Shown: in pieces, positions 8,985 to 16,591 of the stretch
Position numbering within the stretch: the stretch's first letter is position 1
How the letters are laid out: every line of letters starts with the position of its first letter
Assembly (NCBI GenBank): GCA_963781155.1
Contig: CAWAEC010000006.1
Coordinates: 744,001 to 808,000, forward strand
Length of the DNA: 64,000 bases
Reading direction: 5' to 3'
Origin: PALSA-693 sp963781155
GTDB lineage: Bacteria > Actinomycetota > Acidimicrobiia > Acidimicrobiales > Palsa-688
The notes under the pieces: model-generated
Told to the model about the DNA's origin: nothing
Databases searched by the model: none
Seen by the model: the letters and a program-made list of their open reading frames with translations, nothing else
Translations under genes and position numbers: made by a program

Positions 8985-9143
8985 GTGGTCGTGGGGTACG
9001 ACCCGACATTGGCGCAGGCGACCGGCGGCGTCGACGACACCATCGACTGTATTCAGCAGGCGGTCGCCGAGGTCCGCAAGGACCCGTCGCAGGCGAAGGT
9101 CATGCACATCACCCCGACCGAGCCGAAGGAGAACAATGGCTGA
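8985..9143 (+). CDS. Small hypothetical protein, first of a four-gene set
   Basis: The 52-residue product begins VVVGYDPTLAQATGG and contains an acidic amphipathic helix (TIDCIQQAVAEVRKDPSQAK). The start is one of two in-frame GTG codons, 8985 or 8991, with only a weak GGCGAG upstream. Its stop overlaps the next ATG in the sequence ATGGCTGA, so the two are translationally coupled. No family is recognised. Confidence 0.5.
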   Translation: MVVGYDPTLAQATGGVDDTIDCIQQAVAEVRKDPSQAKVMHITPTEPKENNG

Positions 9144-9339
9144 CTTTCAGGGCGGGCAACGCCAGATCCGTAACCAGGACCCCGACCAGCTGCCCGGGCC
9201 GGCGATGGGTCCCGATCCGCACTACCTGGAGAAGAGCAAGGACTACGACGCGGACGTGTCGAAGGCGGTCGGGCGCCCTATCGGTGCCGCCGAGCGCCAC
9301 CCGACCAGCGGTCAGTTCGTCAGCCCTGACACGCCATGA
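9136..9339 (+). CDS. Small hypothetical protein, second of the set
   Basis: The 67-residue product is hydrophilic and low in hydrophobic core residues (QGGQRQIRNQDPDQLPGPAM, then a Lys/Asp-rich middle), so it may be largely disordered. It overlaps the preceding gene by 8 nt. The region after its stop holds a short CCAG/CTGG stem followed by TTTTTT at about 9351-9364, a weak terminator candidate. Function is unknown. Confidence 0.5.
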   Translation: MADFQGGQRQIRNQDPDQLPGPAMGPDPHYLEKSKDYDADVSKAVGRPIGAAERHPTSGQFVSPDTP

Positions 9340-9389
9340 GCCTCCAGTTCGGCGCTGGTTTTTTGACGCCCGGCTCGCCGGCGTGAGAC

Positions 9390-9908
9390 ATGCTCAGCGA
9401 CGAGCAGAAGACGGCGATCGAGGTGGAGCGGGAACGGGCCGAGTTCGAGGTGTTGGCGGCGAAGCATGTGGCCGAGGGCGAGGAGCGGACGCTGGGGTTC
9501 CGGGTCGGTCAGACCGGCGCTAGTGGCCGGACTCATGCGGAGATCATCGGCGCCTGGGCGCACCAGGTGGACCGGGCCGACCGTAAGGTCGAGCAGGCGA
9601 AGCACCGACCGGACTGCGGCAGCGACGACTGTGCGTGGAAGCAGGCGGGCATGGGTGAGCTCCCGCCGGTACCGGCCCGGTACGGGGATCTGCGCCCGTC
9701 GAAACTCCAGTTTGAGCTTGAACAGGCGCGCGAGCTGGAGGAGACGACCCCGGCGACGGTCGCCGAGTTGAAGGGGTTGCAGCGGGTGGTGACCGGCTTG
9801 AAGAGCAAGATCCACGGGTTGTCCGGCCGGTCCGAAGCACCTGCGCCCCGGCCGGCTGGGAGCGACGTTCGGACCCGCACGGGCGGCGGGATCGTCGACT
9901 GGTACTAG
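9390..9908 (+). CDS. Predicted coiled-coil protein with a Cys pair
   Basis: The 172-residue product is rich in Glu, Arg, Lys and Ala. Long helical stretches at residues 1-35, 45-70 and 110-145 are compatible with coiled coils. A CGSDDC pair lies between the helices (near residue 77) and the C-terminus is a Pro/Gly-rich tail ending VDWY. It abuts the next gene (stop TAG then ATG), forming an operon. No Shine-Dalgarno sequence is obvious. Such proteins are common in phage-derived islets, but I cannot assign a function. Confidence 0.55.
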   Translation: MLSDEQKTAIEVERERAEFEVLAAKHVAEGEERTLGFRVGQTGASGRTHAEIIGAWAHQVDRADRKVEQAKHRPDCGSDDCAWKQAGMGELPPVPARYGDLRPSKLQFELEQARELEETTPATVAELKGLQRVVTGLKSKIHGLSGRSEAPAPRPAGSDVRTRTGGGIVDWY

Positions 9909-10112
9909 ATGGTCCCGCGCCCGCCGGATCCCCGGTCCTGGACGATCGAGGGCGAGCTACAGGGCCACACTTTGCAGAAGACGTTCGACTATCTCGGCTG
10001 GTGTAGCGACTCGTCGGATCAGGAGCAGGAGCGGCGGACGGCGCCGGCCGAGTACGTCTCCCATGACGAGCGGCCGCGCGGCTGGCTACGGCGCCTGTTT
10101 CACAGACCGTAG
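9909..10112 (+). CDS. Small hypothetical protein, last of the set
   Basis: The 67-residue product starts directly after the stop of the coiled-coil gene. It has a Trp/Cys-containing middle (DYLGWCSDSSDQEQERRTAP) and a basic end (RGWLRRLFHRP) that could be a short membrane-proximal or nucleic-acid-contacting tail. No family is recognised. The next gene on the minus strand ends 24 nt away, so the two sets converge here. Confidence 0.5.
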   Translation: MVPRPPDPRSWTIEGELQGHTLQKTFDYLGWCSDSSDQEQERRTAPAEYVSHDERPRGWLRRLFHRP

Positions 10113-10136
10113 GGCGACCCGCCCGGGCAGGTGTAG

Positions 10137-10304
10137 CTACTCGCCATACCCCGGGGACTCGTCGCCGGCAGCCTGGTCTGCTTCTTCTAGTAGTTCGTCG
10201 ATGCGGGCCCGCTGGTGGTCGGCGAGCCGGTCGAGGTCACCCTGGTCACGCAGCTGGCGGATGTAACCGAGGAGATGCCAGGCGGCCGCATCAGCCGGGT
10301 TCAC
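10137..10304 (-). CDS. Small helical protein, 55 residues
   Basis: Starting at GTG 10304, the frame encodes MNPADAAAWHLLGYIRQLRD followed by an acidic helix (ARIDELLEEADQAA) and a short tail. The amphipathic pattern is strong and the frame is open to TAG at 10137. It begins 5 nt after the stop of the small membrane protein upstream, so they are probably co-transcribed. No family is recognised. Confidence 0.5.
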   Translation of the reverse strand: MNPADAAAWHLLGYIRQLRDQGDLDRLADHQRARIDELLEEADQAAGDESPGYGE

Positions 10305-10309
10305 GGTTC

Positions 10310-10459
10310 TCAGTGCGACAACTGCCGGCACGTCCCGCGTGCGGCGAGCACGATCAGGGGGAGTGCGACCAGGCCGATGGCCATGGCGATCCAGCCGCCC
10401 AGCACGCCCCCGACGAGGGCGCCGACGAGGACGCACACCACCCACCAGACAGGGTTCAT
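10310..10459 (-). CDS. Small membrane protein, 49 residues
   Basis: The frame from ATG 10459 encodes a hydrophobic peptide, MNPVWWVVCVLVGALVGGVL and then WIAMAIGLVALPLIVLAARG, which is two membrane spans with a Gly hairpin and a short basic C-terminus. This resembles the small two-span proteins often carried by phage-like elements. The Shine-Dalgarno sequence is poor. It sits directly downstream of the secreted protein gene in the same orientation. Confidence 0.5.
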   Translation of the reverse strand: MNPVWWVVCVLVGALVGGVLGGWIAMAIGLVALPLIVLAARGTCRQLSH

Positions 10460-10471
10460 AGGAGCATCACG

Positions 10472-11172
10472 CTAGTTCTCGATGTTCCACCAGGTGTACA
10501 CCCAACCTGTCCCGTAGAGGAAGGTGTTGATGTAGGGGTAGTTGTAGTACGGCCCCAGGTGCATGGTCGCCATCACTCCGGAGAAAAACTCAGTGGGGTA
10601 AGGGAACCAGGTGAAGGTGGTGGCCCGGGTGACGTAGCTCCACCCCCTCCACCCCAGCTGGCGCTGCCGCCGTGGATCTGGTCGGGGATGCCGTAGATCA
10701 TGCCGTTGCTCCAGCAGAAGTCGGTCTGCAGCCACAGGGAGTAGTAGGTGATCAGCCCCGGGGTATAGGTGATCTTCTTGTACGCCCATCCGCAGTAGAT
10801 GGTGGCCGGGGCGTTGGGGCTGGCGCCCACCTCAGCTAGCTCCCGGCTTCGCTCGGCGGTGGTGGTGGCCCGGCCGGTCGAACTTGTCTCGGTGACCCCG
10901 CCGGACCGGGTCTCGGTGGCGATCACCGCGGCCCGCAGGGCGGGGGAGGCGCCGGCCAGGAAGGCCAGGCTGGTCGACCCTTGGGCGTGTTCGACGGCGA
11001 GCAGGAACCGCTCGACTGCGATGGGGTTGTGCAGGTTGGCGGGGGTCGGGACCTGGTGGCCGGCGACGGCGATGTGGTCGGCGGTGGCCGCCCGGGCCGG
11101 GCTGGCCGCCGTGAGACATAGGCCGGCTAGGGGCGTCACCGCTAGCGCGGCACGCGTCAATCGTTTCCGCAT
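10472..11172 (-). pseudogene. Secreted aromatic-rich protein, frameshifted in a G run
   Basis: The N-terminus is a clear Sec signal peptide (MRKRLTRAALAVTPLAGLCL, cleavage after ASPARA). The mature part has a Thr/Ser-rich linker, a Cys pair (IYCGWAYKK and TDFCWSNG) and a tract ending HGGSASW. There the frame breaks in a five-base G/C run at 10643-10647. Adding one G restores a long Tyr/Phe/Trp-rich C-terminus (GWSYVTRATTFTWFPYPTEF, then PYYNYPYINTFLYG) that ends at 10472 with WWNIEN. The protein would be exported; I recognise no family. The homopolymer position suggests either a sequence error or slippage-based phase variation. Confidence 0.7.
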
Positions 11173-11305
11173 GTGCGTTTCCTTTCTCCGTTGGTGAACG
11201 GAGACAGGCGCCAGTCCCGCGGCCTAGCAAACTAGGCGCGCTATGCTCACTATGCAACCCCCTGTCGCTAGGCCCGCGCCGTTTATCATCGGGAGAGTGG
11301 TCACC

Positions 11306-11452
11306 TTGAACTACGCCATCGACGACGAGCTCCACCAGCGGCTCAAGGTGATCGCCGCCCTCCAGGCGACCACCCTCAAAGCGGTAGTGATCGAGGCCCT
11401 GGCCGAGTACGCCGACCGTCACGACACCGCCGGGAAGAACCCCAAGCGCTAG
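11306..11452 (+). CDS. Ribbon-helix-helix DNA-binding protein
   Basis: The core LNYAIDDELHQRLKVIAALQ followed by TTLKAVVIEALAEYADRH fits an Arc/CopG-type ribbon-helix-helix domain of about 45 residues: a beta strand, then two helices. Such proteins bind DNA as dimers and act as antitoxins, plasmid copy regulators or excisionase-like factors. The TTG at 11306 has GGGAG 10 nt upstream; a GTG at 11297 and an ATG at 11243 are less well placed. Lying beside the right end of the element, it may control the element's genes or excision. No toxin partner is visible. Confidence 0.75.
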   Translation: MNYAIDDELHQRLKVIAALQATTLKAVVIEALAEYADRHDTAGKNPKR

Positions 11453-11459
11453 CGGCAAC

Positions 11460-11480
11460 CATCCCGCGTCCATCCCGCGG
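11460..11480. promoter_or_regulatory. Candidate integrase arm site, right
   Basis: This copy is identical to the 21-bp site at 6295-6315 and ends 92 bp inside attR. Between it and attR, TGTCACC occurs three times (11499, 11509, 11560), the first two one helical turn apart, which could be sites for a second recombination factor. The role is inferred. Confidence 0.55.
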
Positions 11481-11572
11481 ACGCCCTCGACCGTGGCGTG
11501 TCACCAGATGTCACCCCAGCCATCTGACCTGCCACTACGTACCGCAGGGTGTCGCCGAATGTCACCCGTATA

Positions 11573-11624
11573 ACCCTCTCAAGGTAGAGACACGGGTTCG
11601 AATCCCGTTGGGGCTGCTGGGTTT
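11573..11624 (+). repeat. attR: 52-bp direct repeat
   Basis: This is the second copy of the tRNA-Glu 3' sequence at 6223-6274, identical over 52 bp. It has no 5' tRNA half, so it marks the far end of the insertion and not a second tRNA gene. Between it and the lipoprotein gene at 11891 I see no further gene. Confidence 0.93.
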
Positions 11625-11890
11625 CTCGGCCCGAGAGGGATGCCGAAGCGGTCCGATCGTTGTCTTCCAGGATTGCGGCGCGGCTCCCGGGGTCGCTGGC
11701 TGGGCATCCGGATGTTCAGTGGCAGCCGTCCGGGGTCGGCCCGCCCGTAGCAAACGAGGGGCCCACGGAACGCATCACAGGCATGTGTCCGAAGGTGGAA
11801 CCATCACCGCCACCGCGGCGGGCAATCCCTCGAGCCGGACTGGACGTAGTACCGCGTGACACCCTCCACATCCTCGTCTGAGAGGCTTCG

Positions 11891-12514
11891 ATGACTTCGC
11901 CTGTCCGTTCCGACCGGCTCCGTACCTTTACCTGGCCTGTCGCCGCCATCGCCGGCGCGTCCATCCTTTTCGCCGCGTGCGGCTCGTCGAGCAAGACGTC
12001 CGCGCCGCCGTCGACCGGCACGGCGGCCCCGGCTGCCGCGGGGGCGGCGGCGACGACGGGCGGGTCCAGTGCATCCAACGCGTCGGTCACGGTGAGCGCA
12101 GCCAACGTCCCCGGAGTCGGCACCGTTCTGGTCAACGGGAATGGTCGCACCCTGTACGTCCTCGAATCTGAGAAAGGCGGGAAGGTCACCTGCACCGCCG
12201 CGGGCGGCTGCACGTCGGTCTGGCCACCCGCAGTGCTGCCGTCGGGGATGTCGCAGGGGATCGCGGGCAACGGGGTCCAGGCGGGGCTGCTCGGCACGGT
12301 CAAGGCCCCGGACGGTACTGTTCGTCTCACTTATGGGGGCTGGCCGCTGTACACGTTCTCCGCTGACACCGGATCGGGCACCACGAAGGGCCAAGGCGTC
12401 AAGGACTCGTTTGGCCTCTGGTGGGCACTGAGCCCGTCGGGTTCCCCGGTGACCACGTCATCGGCAGCCACGCCGACAACGGTCGCGCCCAGCGGTGGCG
12501 GCGTCAGTTACTGA
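11891..12514 (+). CDS. Lipoprotein with secreted-repeat domains (COG4315 type)
   Basis: The 207-residue product has a lipoprotein signal with lipobox LFAAC near residue 33, followed by a Ser/Ala/Thr-rich linker. The folded part contains two copies of the actinobacterial secreted repeat: GTVLVNGNGRTLYVLESEKG with the pair TCTAAGGCTSVWPP, and a second with LTYGGWPLYTFSADTGSGTT and FGLWWALSPSG. Members are exported, membrane-anchored proteins of unknown function, sometimes linked to redox or iron. The tail is again Thr/Ser-rich. It converges on the MarR gene with 30 bp between. Confidence 0.85.
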   Translation: MTSPVRSDRLRTFTWPVAAIAGASILFAACGSSSKTSAPPSTGTAAPAAAGAAATTGGSSASNASVTVSAANVPGVGTVLVNGNGRTLYVLESEKGGKVTCTAAGGCTSVWPPAVLPSGMSQGIAGNGVQAGLLGTVKAPDGTVRLTYGGWPLYTFSADTGSGTTKGQGVKDSFGLWWALSPSGSPVTTSSAATPTTVAPSGGGVSY

Positions 12515-12544
12515 GCGGGTCGCCGGACGCGCCCGGAGGCGACG

Positions 12545-13006
12545 TCACAGGCCTTCGAGCAGCGCGGTCATCGTCCGCATGACGCGGAGAGCGGCGGACA
12601 GTTCCTCCTCCGACAGATTCCCGAGCTGCGCATCCCAGAGCATCTGCCAGTTGGCGCGCTTTTCTTCGACGATGCCCCGGCCCTTGTCGGTAAGGGAGAC
12701 CATGCACACCCGGCGGTCCTGACTGCCCCTACGACGCTCGACGATCCCGTTGGCCTCGAGCTGATCCAGCATGGCGGTCACGCTGGCCGGGTTCAGATCG
12801 GCGCTCTTGGCCAGCTCGCCGGCAGTCACATCTTCGGATTTGTGCAGGACGAGGAGGGCCCGCAACTGTGAATGGGTGAGGTCGCGAGGCTGCTGTTGCT
12901 CGCGACCGCGCAGGCGCCGCTCTGCCCCGAACAGTTCGCCCAACGCCATCCGCAGCTCGTCGAGAGTGGTCGACGGGCGCTTCGCGGTCGGCTCGACGGT
13001 TGTCAT
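12545..13006 (-). CDS. MarR family transcriptional regulator
   Basis: The 153-residue protein has the MarR winged-helix core: LTHSQLRALLVLHKSEDVTA, the recognition helix around LAKSADLNPASVTAMLDQLE and the wing RRRGSQDRRVCMVSLTDKGR. It should bind DNA as a dimer and release it on ligand binding. Its ATG overlaps the stop of the MFS transporter gene in ATGA, so pump and regulator form one operon with the pump first. It most likely represses that operon; a candidate operator lies at 14504-14539. Confidence 0.9.
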   Translation of the reverse strand: MTTVEPTAKRPSTTLDELRMALGELFGAERRLRGREQQQPRDLTHSQLRALLVLHKSEDVTAGELAKSADLNPASVTAMLDQLEANGIVERRRGSQDRRVCMVSLTDKGRGIVEEKRANWQMLWDAQLGNLSEEELSAALRVMRTMTALLEGL

Positions 13007-14490
13007 ACGATCGCCTCGACGAGCGCCTCGTCAGAGGGCGCCGTCTCTTGGCCGGTCGCCCGCAGCTGTCGTTCGACGCGCCACAGGACTGTGGCGGGGA
13101 TGAGGGCAAGGATCGATATCAGGATCACCCACCGGTAGGTCTCGGCGAAGGACGCGGCGATCGCAGTGGCCGAAGCGCCGTGCCGGGTGTTGGCTCCCGG
13201 CAGATGAGAAAGCTTGGTCTGCAGGACGACGGCGATGATTGCCGTCCCCAGTGAGCCACCCACCCGCTGGATCACGTTGAGCTGCGGGCTGGCGTCGTTG
13301 ACCTGATCGTGGTTGAGCGGGGAGAACGCAGCGGTCATGGCCGGCATAAACGCCAGGCCGACGCCAACGCCCCGCACCACCATCGCCGCGCCCAACCATT
13401 CGTACGGCGTCGTCGCCCCGACGAAGAGGAACGGGATCGTGGCGAACACCATGATGAGGACACCGCCCAGGGAAGTGAGGCCGGCGCCGAAGCGATGCGT
13501 CGCCAGGGCGGAGCGGTTCATGCCGATCGAGGCGCCGATCCCCTGGGGGATGAGGAGCAGGCCGGTGGTGATGGCATCCTCTCCGCGCGCCACCTGGAAG
13601 TAGAGAGGCAACAGGATCATGGCGCCAAACAAGGCGGCCCCCATGCAGAACATCACCACACTGGCCGCGCTGTAGGCCCGGATCGCGTAGAGCCGAAGAT
13701 CCAGCAGCGGACGGCTGATGACCCGGCTGCGCACGACGAACGCCACGACCAGCACCGCGCCGAGGACCATCGGGCCGATGACCGTCAACGAAGTGAAGCT
13801 CCCGGCGGTGGCGCTCTGCGACAGCCCGTACGTGATGCCCACAGTCCCGAAGCCCGCCAGGAGCAGTCCGGGCCAGTCGAGCGGACCGGCGCTTTCCTTG
13901 TTCGGCTGGTCTCGAGGCAGTAGCCGCAACGCCACCAGAGCGGTGACCACGCCGATGGGGACGTTGATCCAGAAGATGGCGTGCCAGCTCACGCTCTGCA
14001 GGAGGAACCCGCCAAAGGTCGGACCGAATACGGGCGCGAGGACCATCGGTACGCCGATGGCGCTCATCACCCGGGGCAGGTTGTCCCGGCCCGCCGCGTT
14101 GACCAGAATCGTCAGGCCCGCCGGGGCGAGCAGCCCACCACCGAGCCCCTGGAGCGCCCGAAACGCGATGAGCTGCTCGGAGGTGGTCGCCAGGCCACAC
14201 AAGGCGGATCCGAGGGTGAACAAGATGAGCGCCACCAGATACACGCGGAAGGCGCTGTAGCGTCGCACCGCCCACGCCGACAGGGGAATGACCGCAGCCA
14301 AGGCCAAGAGGTACGCCGACACCACCCACTGGATGTCGCTGAGGGGGGCGTGCAGGTCACGCGAGAGACTGTCGAGCGCCACATTGACGATCGTCGTGTC
14401 GAGGATCGACATGATCATGCCCAACACGATCACGATGGCGACCCGCTTGATGTGCGGGTCGAGGCGTTCGACGGGCTGCCGGCTCAGCAC
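13003..14490 (-). CDS. MFS multidrug efflux transporter, DHA2 (EmrB/QacA) type
   Basis: The 495-residue inner-membrane protein has the 14-span DHA2 layout. Typical features are the N-terminal VALDSLSRDLHAPLSDIQWV segment and the helix-5 ALQGLGGGLLAPAGLTIL followed by FGPTFGGFLLQSVSWHAIFW with INVPIG. Family members export drugs, dyes or other lipophilic compounds by proton antiport. The GTG start has only a weak AGGCG upstream. The C-terminus is short and polar. Pairing with a MarR gene in one operon is typical of inducible efflux; the substrate cannot be told from sequence. Confidence 0.9.
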   Translation of the reverse strand: MLSRQPVERLDPHIKRVAIVIVLGMIMSILDTTIVNVALDSLSRDLHAPLSDIQWVVSAYLLALAAVIPLSAWAVRRYSAFRVYLVALILFTLGSALCGLATTSEQLIAFRALQGLGGGLLAPAGLTILVNAAGRDNLPRVMSAIGVPMVLAPVFGPTFGGFLLQSVSWHAIFWINVPIGVVTALVALRLLPRDQPNKESAGPLDWPGLLLAGFGTVGITYGLSQSATAGSFTSLTVIGPMVLGAVLVVAFVVRSRVISRPLLDLRLYAIRAYSAASVVMFCMGAALFGAMILLPLYFQVARGEDAITTGLLLIPQGIGASIGMNRSALATHRFGAGLTSLGGVLIMVFATIPFLFVGATTPYEWLGAAMVVRGVGVGLAFMPAMTAAFSPLNHDQVNDASPQLNVIQRVGGSLGTAIIAVVLQTKLSHLPGANTRHGASATAIAASFAETYRWVILISILALIPATVLWRVERQLRATGQETAPSDEALVEAIV

Positions 14491-14503
14491 CGCCTAAGCC
14501 GTC

Positions 14504-14539
14504 CTAGTTAGTCGGGCGAACATTTCGACAACAAACTAG
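14504..14539. promoter_or_regulatory. Candidate operator upstream of the MFS-marR operon
   Basis: The half-sites CTAGTT (14504-14509) and AACTAG (14534-14539) form an inverted repeat with centres 30 bp apart, placed 14-49 bp before the MFS start codon. This is where a MarR-type repressor would act. It is inferred from position and symmetry only. Confidence 0.4.
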
Positions 14540-14547
14540 ACGCCAAA

Positions 14548-14609
14548 GCACTGGCTGTCAAGGGGCAAGCCCGCCAACGCACTGGCTGTCAAGGAGCAAG
14601 CCGGCCGCC
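14548..14609. repeat. 31-bp tandem repeat, two copies
   Basis: GCACTGGCTGTCAAGG-R-GCA is repeated with a period of 31 bp starting at 14548 and 14579, with a few changes in the tail. It lies in the 300-bp space upstream of the MFS gene. I see no gene in the rest of this space (14610-14790). Confidence 0.6.
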
Positions 14610-14790
14610 GGCGGGATCATCGAACTCGGCCCTGGGGCGGGCCCCCACGCGGGGCACGGTGATCGCCCTTGGCACCCTCGCTCAGCTGTAAACCGATCCG
14701 CGATCGATCCTGGGTTAGATCCTGCGGGGCCGTGGGTGAGATCATCTGATCGGGCCCCAAAAGAGGTGCCCCTTGGAATCAACGACCAGA

Positions 14791-16491
14791 TCAGCCGAAG
14801 GTGAAATCGTAGGCTTGGATTCCGGGAGAGAAGGTCAGGGACAGCAGACCCCCGCTGTCGCTGGAAGCCTGGAAGAGGGTGTAGAGCTTCGGAATACCGC
14901 TCACCACTACGGTCCGAAGCGGTTTGCCGTTGTCCGCCACGGCGACGGTCCCGGTCCCTCCCATGACCAGGTACACATCCTCGCCGGCAAACCCGAGGTC
15001 CATACCCGCGGATGTGCCTGCGGTTGCCTCCTGAGCGTGCACTGTCCAGGTACCCGACAGGGCCAGCTCTCCCAACTCCATAGATGCCGGGAGCGCATAG
15101 ACGGCCGGCTGGTCCTGGTCAACCTTTTGGGTCGGGGCGAGGTACTGCAACCTGTCGTAGCCGAGATAGGTTTCGGGGCTCATTCCTTCAACCGGCGTTC
15201 GATTAGGGACATTGGTGGCCGGCGACAGGACCAAGCTCGGGTGGGCGGCAGCGAGGAGCTGCCGGATGAGTGATTCTGTATCGGAGTAGCCGCCTTCACC
15301 GAACGCCACGTGCCGAACGTTCCCTGCGGCGTCGATCAAATAGTCCGCCGGCCAGTACTCGTTATCGTACGCGTTCCATGTTTCGTAGTTGTCGTCGACG
15401 GCGACCGGGTAGGTGACCCCGAGGCTCGCCACCGCCGACCGGACGTTCGAGACGACGTGCTCGAACGAGAACTCGGGTGTGTGCACCCCCACGACCACAA
15501 AACCGTCCTTCTGGTACCGGTTGTACCAGGCTTCCACGTGTGGAAGGGCGCGCTGGCAATTGATGCACGAATAGGTCCAAAAGTCGACCAGGACGACATC
15601 GCCGCGCAGCTGGCTGATGGTCAAAGGCGCACCGCCTCTGGTGTTGAGCCAGGCCGTGATGCCGGCGAAGTTGGGTGCTGGACCGCAGGCGATCAGGGAT
15701 GTGGCGGTGGAGCTGCATTTTGCGAGCGACGAAGCGCCGGATCCGGTGAGGCTGTTGAGCTGCTTGCGGACCTTCTGGGAACCTTCGACTTTGTTCTGCA
15801 GGGCGCTGGTGTAGCCGGGAACGTCGCGCTGCAGACTGGCGAAGCTGTTGAATCCGATGGCGAGGGCCATGGCAATCAGCACTGCGCCCCCGACCATGCG
15901 GAATTTCACGGCGTGCCGTCGAAAGGCTCGAGCCCGCACGGTCAGCTCGCTGCCAGCGAAGGCGACCGCCAACAACGGGATGGCCGCGCCGGCAGCGAAT
16001 GCTGCGGTGAGAAACACAGCGGTCCAGCCGACCCGGTGGGTGGCACCGACGACGGTGATGGCGGCGAGAATGGGCCCGGCGCACGGCACGAATAGCAGGC
16101 CACAGGCCAACCCGACCACCAGGCCAGCCGCCGCACCGCTGGGCTGCCGGGTGCTGATCTTGGCGAAGGGGCGCTCGAGCAATTGCCCGAGAGGCGGAAT
16201 CAAGAAGCCCAGACCGAGCGCGACGAGAACGGCTATACCCGCGTCGCGCAGGAAATCTTGGGGCAGATGCAACGCTGAGAGGACCTCGGAACCGACCAGG
16301 ATCAAGAAACTGAAACTGATCACCAGGCCGCCGACGACGGCGACGGGGCGAAGTCGGGCAAGCCGGGTTGGGCGCCCGTCAGAAAGGCGGCCGGCGCCGC
16401 CGACGAGGACGAGCGGGAGGACGGGCAGGATGCACGGAGAGATGCCCGCGATGATGCCGGCCACAAAGCCGACGGCGAGGAGCTCGGCCAC
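14791..16491 (-). CDS. dipZ: DipZ-like protein: CcdA membrane domain fused to a thioredoxin-like domain
   Basis: The 566-residue protein resembles mycobacterial DipZ. Residues 1-210 are a CcdA/DsbD-type membrane domain with the paired Cys motifs ISPCILPVLPL and LFVPCAGPIL, which carry electrons across the membrane. Residues about 280-430 form a TlpA/AhpC-like thioredoxin fold outside the membrane with YSCINCQR as active site near residue 309. The last 130 residues are a beta-rich domain like the DipZ carbohydrate-binding-like end. It should keep extracytoplasmic thiols reduced, for example for cytochrome c maturation or oxidative stress. The start is GTG with a TATGGT 8 nt upstream. It stands alone. 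Confidence 0.88.
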   Translation of the reverse strand: MAELLAVGFVAGIIAGISPCILPVLPLVLVGGAGRLSDGRPTRLARLRPVAVVGGLVISFSFLILVGSEVLSALHLPQDFLRDAGIAVLVALGLGFLIPPLGQLLERPFAKISTRQPSGAAAGLVVGLACGLLFVPCAGPILAAITVVGATHRVGWTAVFLTAAFAAGAAIPLLAVAFAGSELTVRARAFRRHAVKFRMVGGAVLIAMALAIGFNSFASLQRDVPGYTSALQNKVEGSQKVRKQLNSLTGSGASSLAKCSSTATSLIACGPAPNFAGITAWLNTRGGAPLTISQLRGDVVLVDFWTYSCINCQRALPHVEAWYNRYQKDGFVVVGVHTPEFSFEHVVSNVRSAVASLGVTYPVAVDDNYETWNAYDNEYWPADYLIDAAGNVRHVAFGEGGYSDTESLIRQLLAAAHPSLVLSPATNVPNRTPVEGMSPETYLGYDRLQYLAPTQKVDQDQPAVYALPASMELGELALSGTWTVHAQEATAGTSAGMDLGFAGEDVYLVMGGTGTVAVADNGKPLRTVVVSGIPKLYTLFQASSDSGGLLSLTFSPGIQAYDFTFG

Positions 16492-16591
16492 CGCCGGTCA
16501 CCATATCGATTGTGGTCTCGCTGCGGTCATCGCGCTCGACCCTGCCCGGAGACCACGACCGGGCGGCTGACCGCGACGCGGCACCTTGGGC

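Larger units (their letters stand above)
6223..11572. mobile_element. 5.35-kb integrative element inserted at tRNA-Glu
   Basis: The segment is bounded by identical 52-bp direct repeats, the left one being the 3' half of tRNA-Glu and the right one a loose copy at 11573-11624. A tyrosine integrase lies immediately inside the left end, as in most tRNA-targeted elements. The inside holds short genes with few recognisable families, a secreted protein and a ribbon-helix-helix regulator next to the right end. There is no replication, conjugation or capsid gene that I can recognise, and the integrase is broken. It is best described as a small satellite-like or decaying genomic islet that could only move with help supplied in trans. 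Confidence 0.88.

Noticed and set aside
11573..11624. A second tRNA-Glu gene
   Set aside because: Only the 3' half of the tRNA is present; the acceptor 5' strand and D arm are missing, so it is an att copy.
11716..12394. Minus-strand frames over the secreted-repeat lipoprotein
   Set aside because: The plus strand has a lipobox and two family repeats; the antisense frames are compositional shadows.
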